NCBI GenBank assembly: GCA_023436145.1
Contig: JAEZKP010000091.1
Coordinates: 1 to 37,638 of the forward strand
DNA from: Fibrobacterota bacterium
GTDB taxonomy: Bacteria > Fibrobacterota > Chitinivibrionia > Chitinivibrionales > Chitinispirillaceae
Reading direction: 5' to 3'
Length of the DNA stretch: 37,638 bases
Position numbers and translations under genes: made by a program. Below the pieces are notes generated by a model that saw nothing but the letters and a program-made list of their open reading frames with translations, did no database searches and was not told the DNA's origin. Within the stretch, counting starts at the first letter, position 1. The number at the start of each line of letters is the position of its first letter. This document shows, piece by piece, positions 25,642-33,631 of this stretch.

Positions 25642-25677
25642 AAAATATCCCAGTCGTTTTGGCTCCCGGGATATTTT
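25642..25677 (+). promoter_or_regulatory. Hairpin upstream of the GH-A hydrolase gene
   Basis: AAAATATCCC (25642-25651) and GGGATATTTT (25668-25677) are a perfect 10-bp inverted repeat with a 16-nt spacer, 60 bp before the start codon. A second small inverted repeat AGAGT-GTGT-ACTCT follows near 25684-25697. The first hairpin could be an attenuator, a stabilising leader hairpin or an operator. Confidence 0.4.
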
Positions 25678-25737
25678 GCGTATAGAGTGTGTACTCTAAG
25701 AAGTCTGCTAACAATTTGATTTAAAAGGAGATATTAA

Positions 25738-27348
25738 ATGAAAATGAGTATTCTGATATCAACAGTTGCTCTTTCAATGGCCATTTCTGCGAGTGGCAAG
25801 GTGAAGCAGGAACGGCTGACCATTTCTGTCGATGGTGATAATATTATTAATACCCTGCCTGGTCAGTTTTTTGGACATAATTACTGGATGTGGTGTGAAA
25901 CCTGGGGAAATAGTATTGCCGGAACCGAATCAGCTGTTGCTGCTTTGAATCCCGGCATGCTGCGTCTGGGCGGAATATCAGTTGATGTGGATTATCCGGA
26001 TAAGGTCAGTGAAGAGGTGTTGGCGGATTTCTACAACTACTGTCAGGAGGTAGGTGCAGAACCGCTTCTACAACTGCAACTTGCGAATTCAACCAGTACC
26101 GAAGACCGGGTAAGCAAGGCTCTGGATATGGTTTCCTATTTTAAAACACTGGGGGAACTTACCTATGTGTCTATAGGAAACGAACCTGACCTGTATCCTG
26201 ACAATCTGGCTACTAATCCCGATTATGGTGTTAAGTACCTGAGCAGTTATACGCTGAATGATTACTGTACTGATTTTAATGCTGTTGCCTCTCGTCTGAA
26301 AAAGGAGTACCCGGATTTGAAGATTGTGGGTCTGGAGCTTTCGCATAAATACAGTGAATGGGTACCTACTTTTATTTCCAAGTGCAAGGAATATGTCGAT
26401 GCAGTTTCACTTCACTATTATCCAAACAGTGCTGAACAATGTACATATCGGAATGTACGCAATTCTGTTACATCGATGAAGAATTTCTTTGCGAATGTGC
26501 GTTCGTATATTGATAAGAATGCTGATGGAAAGGTGATTCCGTTGATTGTTGGGGAAACCAATATCAGTTGGGACGGTGATCCCGAGCATTCAACATACGA
26601 TGCTTCACCGGGAACATTCAATGCGGGTCTGTGGATTGCCGATTTTGCCGGTATCTCCAGTGCACAGCCTAATCTGCTTTCAATTATGCCCTGGAGTATC
26701 AGAGAGGGATGGACTCTTGGTTTTCTGGATGGTTCCAAAAAGCCTCGCCCGGTTTATTATATGTATCAGCTTTTTTCCACATATTCAAAAAAACACACGA
26801 TTCATAGCGAAGCCGTCAATTCGTATGTAAGAATATACGGTTATAAGGATGATGAAAACAATGTTTCTCTGTTTGCCATCAACTGGGATACAGCATCTTC
26901 TTATACAGCCGATTTTACTTTCAAAAATATTCTTTCCGGCTCATCCTTTTCATACACAATTCCTGCACAATCAATTTCATGTCTGATTTTTTCCGATGAC
27001 AATACAGACAATCCCCGGATAATCAAATATACCAAAGATATGAAGGGGGAACCGACAAACTTGATACCCGACATTTTCCCCGGTACCACCGTGAAAAGTG
27101 ATAAGCCATTAACTGTTTCATTTAATGGCAAACGAAACCTGTTTACCATCATGGCTTCCCGATCATACGACAAAGTCAAAGCAGAAATGGTGAATATTCA
27201 TGGTCAATTGATTCATACAGTCGATATCGGCACAATCGCACAGGGAAGATCCTCTTTTGGCATATCCAGAGGAAACTCAGCATTGGGAATTTATGTGCTC
27301 AGATTACTTTCTGATAAAAAGGTGATTTTTACCGGAAAGGTACAGTAG
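25738..27348 (+). CDS. Secreted clan GH-A glycoside hydrolase, family unassigned, with sorting tail
   Basis: This is a 536-residue exported protein (signal peptide to about 20). A (beta/alpha)8 domain (about 40-345) carries the clan GH-A marks: acid/base E149 in SIGNEPDLY, the SLHYYP strand, and nucleophile E273 in IVGETN. GMLRLGG early in the barrel and the overall spacing recall GH79/GH39/GH30-type enzymes, but no family fits well enough to name. A beta domain (about 350-430, ending SISCLIFSDD) follows the barrel, as in those families. The C-terminus (MVNIHGQLIHTVDIG ... GIYVLRLL) is a T9SS-like tail. AAAGGAG lies 7 nt before the ATG. With the xylanase and CE15 enzyme in the window, a role in glucuronoxylan or another hemicellulose is likely; the substrate cannot be read from the sequence. 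Confidence 0.8.
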   Translation: MKMSILISTVALSMAISASGKVKQERLTISVDGDNIINTLPGQFFGHNYWMWCETWGNSIAGTESAVAALNPGMLRLGGISVDVDYPDKVSEEVLADFYNYCQEVGAEPLLQLQLANSTSTEDRVSKALDMVSYFKTLGELTYVSIGNEPDLYPDNLATNPDYGVKYLSSYTLNDYCTDFNAVASRLKKEYPDLKIVGLELSHKYSEWVPTFISKCKEYVDAVSLHYYPNSAEQCTYRNVRNSVTSMKNFFANVRSYIDKNADGKVIPLIVGETNISWDGDPEHSTYDASPGTFNAGLWIADFAGISSAQPNLLSIMPWSIREGWTLGFLDGSKKPRPVYYMYQLFSTYSKKHTIHSEAVNSYVRIYGYKDDENNVSLFAINWDTASSYTADFTFKNILSGSSFSYTIPAQSISCLIFSDDNTDNPRIIKYTKDMKGEPTNLIPDIFPGTTVKSDKPLTVSFNGKRNLFTIMASRSYDKVKAEMVNIHGQLIHTVDIGTIAQGRSSFGISRGNSALGIYVLRLLSDKKVIFTGKVQ

Positions 27349-27360
27349 CAACGGGAAGCA

Positions 27361-27553
27361 CCAAATCACAATTCTTAAATTCCAAACAAATTCCAGATTG
27401 CAATACTCAAATTCTAAACAGGAACAGGAGCAAGGGGAAATTCGAAATCCGAAATTCGAAACAGAGTTGACCTTTATCGCTCTTTCTTGTTTGGGTTTTG
27501 AATAATTGGTAATTGGGATTTGTTTAGGATTTGTTGCTTGTGATTTGGAATTT
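27361..27553. repeat. Long imperfect inverted repeat
   Basis: CCAAATCACAA...TTCCAAACAAATTCC...AAACAGGAACAGG (27361-27432) is matched in reverse by TTGTTTGGG...GGGATTTGTTTAGGATTTG...GTGATTTGG (27486-27548). Between the arms lies a run of GAAAT(C/T)CGAAATTCGAA. The arms are about 75-80 nt with several mismatches. It starts 12 bp after the GH-A stop codon. It looks like a dispersed MITE-like or intergenic repeat and could fold into one long hairpin in RNA. No gene is seen between it and 27844. Confidence 0.6.
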
Positions 27554-27844
27554 ATTAGCGTGCCCTCAATCTTATGTTTGTTAATATTAACCGGACACTT
27601 CTGAGATTCTGAACATTATGATCAATACATTCTTATATAAAAGTTATGAAAGTCCGCAATTTAATAGTTCAAGCCGTAAAGGCCTGGGACCTGAAGGGAT
27701 GGGATATTCCGTAAGTTGCAAACACACAGACAGCGTTTCTCATGAATAAAGAGAAGAGCTCATTTAAAGTTACCAATTCTCAACCGTCCCCAATTATGAG
27801 ATTGACTAGCTTTTGTGGCCCTGCCACCCACAATTCAAAGAGAT

Positions 27845-28468
27845 TCAAGGCTGTTTTTTTAAAAGCAGTTTCTTTCCTCCACGAAAATCTCTGCTAAAAA
27901 CGACAATGCCGGGATATTTCTCGCTTCTTTGCTGTATCAAGCGCCCTTGACCGTCATAGATACCATGTGATTGGCGGTCAGAAAATCGGATTTCGGACTT
28001 ACGGATAGCAGGTTTGACCATGGAGATTACCGGCACTTCCCTGAGGGATATGGGTTTATCGGTTTTGGGAATGGAGAGCAGGATGAAGCAATATGCTGCT
28101 TCAATGCTTATGTCATTATCAAAATGATGTGTTTCGTAGCGCATTTCCAGAAAAACAGTGTCTCCATCATCGACTATCTGTTGAATATCCCTGTAAGTTG
28201 CCCTGTTGCCCCCGCCTGACATTGAAATCAGAGCGATGATAGTTTTTTCATAGAAATCGGGCTTTGTTGCAAGCAGACCAGTGTCGTAGTTGACCGCAGC
28301 GCAATATTCGTTCAATTCTTCCAGGCTCCTGATGACATTGAGGATGGAAACTGGCGATACACCTGCATTGCCACCACCTGCGATCGAATCAAAAGCGATT
28401 GTTCCCCCATTACAGACTGTCACTGTCATAACAATCAATAAAAACCCCCTCACCACCTTTGCAACCAT
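27845..28468 (-). CDS. Secreted protein with a PrcB-like domain
   Basis: This 207-residue protein has a signal peptide (MVAKVVRGFLLIVMTVTVCNG) and a domain containing KPDFYEKTIIALISMSGGGN, DTVFLEMRY and AAYCFILLSIPKTDKPISL. This pattern resembles the PrcB C-terminal domain (a protease-complex subunit family). The resemblance is from memory and moderate. The last about 45 residues (HGIYDGQGRLIQQR ... FRGGKKLLLKK) look like a short sorting tail. A run of GGGGG stands just before the ATG at 28468. A copy of a ~140-bp repeat begins directly upstream of the start. Confidence 0.6.
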   Translation of the reverse strand: MVAKVVRGFLLIVMTVTVCNGGTIAFDSIAGGGNAGVSPVSILNVIRSLEELNEYCAAVNYDTGLLATKPDFYEKTIIALISMSGGGNRATYRDIQQIVDDGDTVFLEMRYETHHFDNDISIEAAYCFILLSIPKTDKPISLREVPVISMVKPAIRKSEIRFSDRQSHGIYDGQGRLIQQRSEKYPGIVVFSRDFRGGKKLLLKKQP

Positions 28469-28483
28469 GGTATTCCCCCATTA

Positions 28484-28624
28484 AAAATGTTTCAAGAAAG
28501 TCCCGAAGCGGATCGTGTGTAATGCGGCCATTACCTTTCTATTGTCGCAAGTTGAAGCAGACAAGTTCAGGCTTTTTTCTTCAGAGCTGCTTTAGTGTAT
28601 TCAATTATATCATTTTTATTTACT
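28484..28624 (+). repeat. ~140-bp direct repeat, copy 1
   Basis: It starts AAAATGTTTCAA and contains CGCAAGTTGAAGCAGACAAG then TTCAGGCTTTTTTCTTCAGA and TGTATTCAAT. It aligns with 29932-30075, best over the CAAGTTGAAGC.GACAAGTTCAGGC core, with small gaps. The core itself holds two near-identical 11-mers (CAAGTTGAAGC, CAAGTTCAGGC). It fills the upstream region of the PrcB-like gene. The rest of the gap to 28882 shows no gene. Confidence 0.7.
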
Positions 28625-28882
28625 AAATAAGCGCAAGTGTAACGTTACTTTCTTAAAAGGCAGGGTTGAAAGAACACATTTCAATAGATAGGGCTTTCAA
28701 ACTCAAATAAAATTTTTTATCCAGTCTGAAATGGCGGATCTACATTCCCTCAAATCGCATATACCTTTTGAAAATAAAAAATACAATTGATGGAGAACAC
28801 TCTTCTTCTCTTTTCAAAGTTGGGTGTTCCCATCCGATTGTAACATATCAAGATAGTCATTAAATAATCGACATGAAAAAGT

Positions 28883-29596
28883 TTATAACTTTTGAGCCTC
28901 GATTAAAGGCCTTTCTTCCAAACTGCTATTAGTTAAACTATCTATCCCTTTTTTAGCAACTATAACAATATGAAAATATTCAATATCTCGAAACTTTTGA
29001 AAAATAAAATTTAAACTGATCAATTTAATAAAAAATATCACTACCTTGGCGAAAATAGATCCTGATTTATGGATGAGTTCAGAATGACAAATTGTATAAC
29101 CGGTTTCTTCAAACAGCCTTATAGCACTTTTCTCTGTAAAAAACCGTAAATGTGTTTTGTCCATTATCCCTTTATCTACATATTTAAATTCCATTTCCCA
29201 TAAAATCATGAACAGTATTTTGAAATGTCTTAAATTAGGAATTGATACCACAACAATACCATTTTCCGATAATTTATTATTAATTTTATAAAGAACTGCT
29301 TCAGGATAAACTAAATGCTCAAGAATATCATTAAATATAATGCAATCAAAATATCTGTCAGGCAATTCATTCATAACTTCATTGATATCCCCACAAAAAA
29401 CCCTGGTTAACTTCTCCTTGGCCTTCAAGGCGCGATTTTCATTTAACTCCACACCCCATACTTCTCTTTGATTATACTTTAATAATTCAGCGCCGAAAGC
29501 TCCAACACCACAACCAACATCCAGGATAAAACGAGGCTCATTCGTTAAATATTTCAACATATCCCTTCGAGGGCTTTCTCCATATTCAGTACCCAT
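28883..29596 (-). CDS. Class I SAM-dependent methyltransferase
   Basis: This 237-residue protein has the Rossmann-type SAM-binding motif ILDVGCGVGAF (about 23-33), then VWGVELNENRALKAKEKL with the acidic ribose ligand, DCIIFNDILEHL and NGIVVVSIPNLRH. The C-terminal TH.RFFT and FEETGY segments are typical of Methyltransf_23-type enzymes found beside glycosyltransferases and lipopolysaccharide genes. The start has GGAAGG 6 nt upstream. The substrate is unknown. The gene is solitary, shorter than relatives fused to glycosyltransferases, and rich in AT-ending codons compared with the enzymes at 23850 and 25738, so it may be a stray from a polysaccharide cluster. Confidence 0.88.
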   Translation of the reverse strand: MGTEYGESPRRDMLKYLTNEPRFILDVGCGVGAFGAELLKYNQREVWGVELNENRALKAKEKLTRVFCGDINEVMNELPDRYFDCIIFNDILEHLVYPEAVLYKINNKLSENGIVVVSIPNLRHFKILFMILWEMEFKYVDKGIMDKTHLRFFTEKSAIRLFEETGYTICHSELIHKSGSIFAKVVIFFIKLISLNFIFQKFRDIEYFHIVIVAKKGIDSLTNSSLEERPLIEAQKL

Positions 29597-29931
29597 CTTT
29601 TACCTTCCATTCACAATTTGAATTTTATTATTAGGTTATTTGTCGGTCATGTGATCAATACAAAAAATTCGGAGATCAAAAGAGCTGAATATTTAATTTT
29701 TCTATTTCTGTTTTACCTAAATTGTGGTCACTTTTATAAATTAATAATTTCCTGATGTTAATCAATACAATTAACTGTTTTTTCATATCAATATAAGCTG
29801 TGCTTAAAACCCAAAAGACAAAAGGCATTCGGTAATATGCAAGAAAAATTCATATAACCGGAATATTTCCTTTTGTTGAATATATTTCATTGTATTATGT
29901 AATGGATAAACCGGCATGATAATCCCTTACG

Positions 29932-30075
29932 AAAATGTTTCAATCCTGAATCCGATTGTGTGCGATTACTACCTTTACACTTTCGATTGTTGCAAGTTGA
30001 AGCTGACAAGTTCAGGCTTTTTCTTGAGAACTGTTTTTTTTGTATTCAATATGTGTTATTTCGTTTACGTTATTG
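29932..30075 (+). repeat. ~140-bp direct repeat, copy 2
   Basis: AAAATGTTTCAATCCTGAAT, then GATTGTTGCAAGTTGAAGC, TGACAAGTTCAGGCTTTTTC, TGTATTCAAT and TTATTTCGTTTAC match copy 1 (28484-28624) in the same orientation at about 70-75% by eye. An 80-codon frame that crosses it is not convincing as a gene. Confidence 0.7.
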
Positions 30076-30336
30076 AGTTTTCAAACTCCATAGTCTTACT
30101 CCAGGGTGCAGCCATGATTCTTATATTGTCAAAAGCATCTACATCTTTTCAGCAATAAGAAGTAGCCAAATTCAATTGGGAGATAGAGGAACTTTTTTGA
30201 AGATAGATAGTTCATTCTTCGTCACTGGTGGGCGGAGATTGAATGCTCAGCGATAATAGTCACCGTGGGAGATTGACGATCTTTTGCAATTCAGTTAAAT
30301 CAGGTTATCTCAAAACGCCTATAAAACAGACATTAG

Positions 30337-30489
30337 AAAAAACTATTGGACTCTCTTTTTATATTTCCAAAGAACCAGAGTATCACTTTTGGTGCTCTTA
30401 AGAAAAAGGATACCATTTCTGTGGTCTGGAGTATTGGAAATAAGGGACTTACACATGGGCAGATTGTCATAAAATTGAGTAAAAATTAA
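30337..30489 (+). pseudogene. Short gene-tail remnant
   Basis: The frame between a stop at 30334-30336 and the TAA at 30487-30489 encodes about 50 residues, including FGALKKKDTISVVWSIGNKG and GQIVIKLSKN, with no start codon. It may be the end of a decayed secreted protein. The call is weak. Confidence 0.2.
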
Positions 30490-30634
30490 CCATACTGAAC
30501 ATTTTTCCCTTTTTGGGCTCAATTTGGCCGATTGTTACAGGATTAATCAGGTTTTTTGTCATCTATTAAAATGTTAGCTAATGTTCCTGAACCTATATCA
30601 AAATCATTGTATCCGGCCCAATGCACGCACTATT

Positions 30635-30898
30635 TTAAACTCTAAAGTAAAAAAGGTCAAAATACCTGTCAGCATCTTTCACCAATTCACTGAAGCATCG
30701 ATTAAAAGAACAATTCTTGACTGCTTTTAAAAAATATGCTTGTTGCTGCTGATAAGTATTACAGTATTTTTTAATTGAGGCTTCACATTCTGGATTATGT
30801 ACAGATTCCGGTTTGACAGGACTCTTCTGGGAAAGCTCGCTACAGCCCGCGTATATAACAGTTCCGTGATCTCTATCGTCTCTATGATCATTCAGGTT
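30635..30898 (-). pseudogene. Cysteine-rich small ORF without a start codon
   Basis: The minus-strand frame from the stop at 30899-30901 to TAA at 30635-30637 gives 87 residues. After a charged stretch come YAGCSELSQK (a lipobox-like cysteine), then PEC, KYCNTYQQQQAYFLK and NCSFNRCFSELVKDADRYF. The CX6C...CX4C spacing looks like a small disulfide-linked helical hairpin, and composition is protein-like, but there is no ATG/GTG/TTG start and no signal peptide in frame. It may be the mature part of a lipoprotein whose front is lost or frameshifted. The surrounding gap 29597-31018 has no intact gene that I can support. Confidence 0.35.
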
Positions 30899-31018
30899 CT
30901 ATACAATAGCAAGTGTGCAGTCCCTGCGAAATATTAAGTAAATTATTTTTACCGATTCACTCACAGGAGAACTGCACCGTTTTTGATAATTTTATCTATC
31001 TATTTTCGATTAATTCTC

Positions 31019-32956
31019 TTAATGCCACCAGTGTACAGAACCGTACTGCCTGAGTGTACCATAACCGTACCGTCTTTTTCCGTGCTTAAAATGTGACCTG
31101 CCCCAGTTATGACAGATGGGCTTGTCGATTCCCGGCAATTTCATTGCCTCATGACAAGCTGTAGCCAGAATCATTTTAGTTACTTCTGCAATAGATGACA
31201 TATTCAAACTCCCTGCAGTATCGTAGGTGGAGTGATATTCAGGATTTTCTTCTGCTTCATAGACACCCACACACACATATCCCAATGCTTCAAAGGGCAT
31301 ATAATCGGTCTCATAGATCGGACCGAATGATACCTCCAGGTCAGTGTAATCTGCGGCCATCCTAGCCATTTTAGCTGCAAATCCCTGAGATGGTTGATCA
31401 TTGGACTCCACCACATTACCCTCATCCTGCTCAATTATAATGCTGTTACCACCAGGTGCATACCCGATCATGTCAATATTTATCACCTGCTGTAAATTTA
31501 TATTATTGTCATGAATATACTGCGCATAAGCAGCAGAACCCCAAAAGCCCTGTTCTTCGCCGGAAAACGCTGCAAAATATACATCTTCCACGGTTTTTAC
31601 TTTTGCCATTATTCTGGCTAATTCAATTAACGATGCCACTCCGGATGCATTATCATCTGCACCAGGAGCCTGTGATGAACCATTCTCCAGCTCCTCCATT
31701 CTGCAGTCATAATGTGCACAGATCAATATCACCTCTCCTGTTCTTCCGCATCCTTTTTTCATCGCAATTATATTCCGCAGATCGTAACCTTCGCTTGTGT
31801 AATGATGATCAAAAATATCGGCATATCCGATTTGGGAAAATCTCGATTTCACCCAATCCGCAACATCGTTGATAAGAGGTGAAAATGTGCTTCTGGTGTG
31901 AAATGATGTCAGTGTATTGACATCAGCGGAAATTCTCTCTTTTGAAACCAATCTGGTAAGAAATGTAAGTATCTTCTCCGGCTTTATACAATTTCCCTTA
32001 TTCATTCTCCACAGATTGTCATTGCATCCTGGAAAGCCATAGCCACCTGCTATTCCTGAGGTAATTCTATCCCATGGCCCAGGATTGAAATGATGATAAT
32101 AATCATACATTGCAGTCGATAATAGCTTCCCGTTCGAATTAAGCCCAATGGTTCTATCTGGTCCACCTTCTATACACACAATCCCGCTCCAGTAAGTGAT
32201 ATTACACTGGCCATATCTATTGTCACCTGCAGCCACAACCGAACCATCTTCTTTCAGTCCTATAACATGATTTTCTCCAGCAGCTACAGCAATTATTCCT
32301 TCCCAGGAACTTACATTACACTGACCAAATGAATTATTGCCAGTCGCCACAACCGATCCGTCAAATTTAAGACCTACCGAAAAATTACGCCCTGCAGCCA
32401 CAGCCACTATTTCAGTCCAGGAGTTTACATCACATTCACTTCCATACCCGGCTGCCACAACCGTACCGTCATATTTCAGACCTAATGTATGATCTACTCC
32501 AGCTGCAACAGCTGATATTCCGGTCCAGGAGCTGACATCAGTTTGAGGTCCACTTATTCCGGTTGTTACTACAGTTCCATCTGACCGCAGACCAACTGTA
32601 TGATTATAACCAGTTGCAATATCTACAATATCCACCCAGGAACCGGTATTACATTGTCCATAAAAATTATAGCCTGTGGCCATAACCGTACCATTTGATT
32701 TCAGACCTGCAGTATGCTGGTACTTCGCAGAAACTTCAACCATACTGTCCCAGGAGTCAACATTGCATTCTCCATGATAATTTTTTCCATATGCCACTGC
32801 TGAACCATCAGACCCCAAACCAACGATATAAAAATTACCAGCCGTCACCATCGGCTTCGTATCCCCTGAGGGACCATTCCATATGGAAATAACCAGAAAT
32901 CCAGTAGCCCAAACCCGCCATTTCATTTTTCTGAAAAATGTTTTTTCTGCAAGCAT
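31019..32956 (-). CDS. Fusion of RCC1-like repeats with an M28-family metallopeptidase
   Basis: This is a 645-residue exported protein. AAAGGAGG lies 4 nt before the ATG, so translation starts at MLAEKTFF, ahead of a signal segment (about 12-30). Residues about 35-315 form seven RCC1/alpha-tubulin-suppressor-like repeats of about 40 residues (for example DGSVVATGNNSFGQCNVSSW and AVAAGENHVIGLK), predicting a beta-propeller. The C-terminal part (about 330-630) is an M28 aminopeptidase with all zinc ligands: H in CAHYD, D in GADDNASG, E-E in SGEEQG, D in NIDMIGY and H in EYHSTYDT. It should remove N-terminal residues from extracellular peptides. There is no recognisable sorting tail; the end is basic and His-rich. 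The propeller may bind substrate or the cell surface. Confidence 0.9.
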   Translation of the reverse strand: MLAEKTFFRKMKWRVWATGFLVISIWNGPSGDTKPMVTAGNFYIVGLGSDGSAVAYGKNYHGECNVDSWDSMVEVSAKYQHTAGLKSNGTVMATGYNFYGQCNTGSWVDIVDIATGYNHTVGLRSDGTVVTTGISGPQTDVSSWTGISAVAAGVDHTLGLKYDGTVVAAGYGSECDVNSWTEIVAVAAGRNFSVGLKFDGSVVATGNNSFGQCNVSSWEGIIAVAAGENHVIGLKEDGSVVAAGDNRYGQCNITYWSGIVCIEGGPDRTIGLNSNGKLLSTAMYDYYHHFNPGPWDRITSGIAGGYGFPGCNDNLWRMNKGNCIKPEKILTFLTRLVSKERISADVNTLTSFHTRSTFSPLINDVADWVKSRFSQIGYADIFDHHYTSEGYDLRNIIAMKKGCGRTGEVILICAHYDCRMEELENGSSQAPGADDNASGVASLIELARIMAKVKTVEDVYFAAFSGEEQGFWGSAAYAQYIHDNNINLQQVINIDMIGYAPGGNSIIIEQDEGNVVESNDQPSQGFAAKMARMAADYTDLEVSFGPIYETDYMPFEALGYVCVGVYEAEENPEYHSTYDTAGSLNMSSIAEVTKMILATACHEAMKLPGIDKPICHNWGRSHFKHGKRRYGYGTLRQYGSVHWWH

Positions 32957-33384
32957 GATACCTCCTTTAGGGTGTATTTAAGTTTTGAATTCGCAAAAAC
33001 GGGAACTCTTTTTACCTGTAAATTCCTGAAAAGAAAAAAGGTTTTCTTATTTATGAAAACTGATTATGTGAGGCAATCGATTGGCACACACTGTTTTAAA
33101 CCTGAAATCTGCAGTCGAATTTAGCGCATATATGCATCAGTAACTGATGTTACTGCTCAAAAGAAGGATCATTTGAATTTTTTCATAAAACTCTTTTTGG
33201 GTTGATGTAATTGGATTTTGTGTACACAAGCAATTTATATGCCTTATAAAAAGCAGTTGGAACAGAATCAAATGAGTAACTGAAAAAGGCAGGAAATGTA
33301 ATAGAAAGAAACCATTGGTAGGGTCGGACCTCGATTAACCTCTTTTAGGACAATGCCTTAGCTCTTTTTAGTCGTAAAGTTTAA

Positions 33385-33630
33385 ATCGATTACTCAGACA
33401 ACTTTGCTGATTTCCAGAAGTTTAATCTCCAGAAATACCAGAAAGGTCATGGTTACTTGGGGCCTGTTATAGCCAGTTCCATCGGGAAGTTTATCAAGTG
33501 CGGAGATCTTAAGGAAGGCTTTACAAGAGTCCGCTACCCGGATTGCAAAAACGAGTTCTTCGTGATATTCTCATGCCGTCAAAGGAGGTGCTGCCCATCT
33601 TCTCAGCAAAATCCCATTCCTGAAAAATCT
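33385..33630 (+). pseudogene. IS91-family transposase N-terminal remnant
   Basis: The plus-strand frame after the stop at 33382-33384 reads NFADFQKFNLQKYQKGHGYL, GPVIASSIGKFIKCGDLKEG and FTRVRYPDCKNEFFVIFSCR. This matches the zinc-binding N-terminal part of IS91-type transposases (CGDLREGFARVRCPDC...F.FSCK). One expected Cys is Tyr (RYPDC), there is no proper start, and the match stops near 33600 where the tail of the fibro-slime gene begins on the other strand. No IS ends are visible. It accounts for part of the 32957-33631 gap; the rest is empty. Confidence 0.7.
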
Positions 33631-33631
33631 T

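Noticed and set aside
29916..30158. 80-codon plus-strand frame
   Set aside because: Most of it is the direct repeat copy 2; copy 1 has no equivalent frame.
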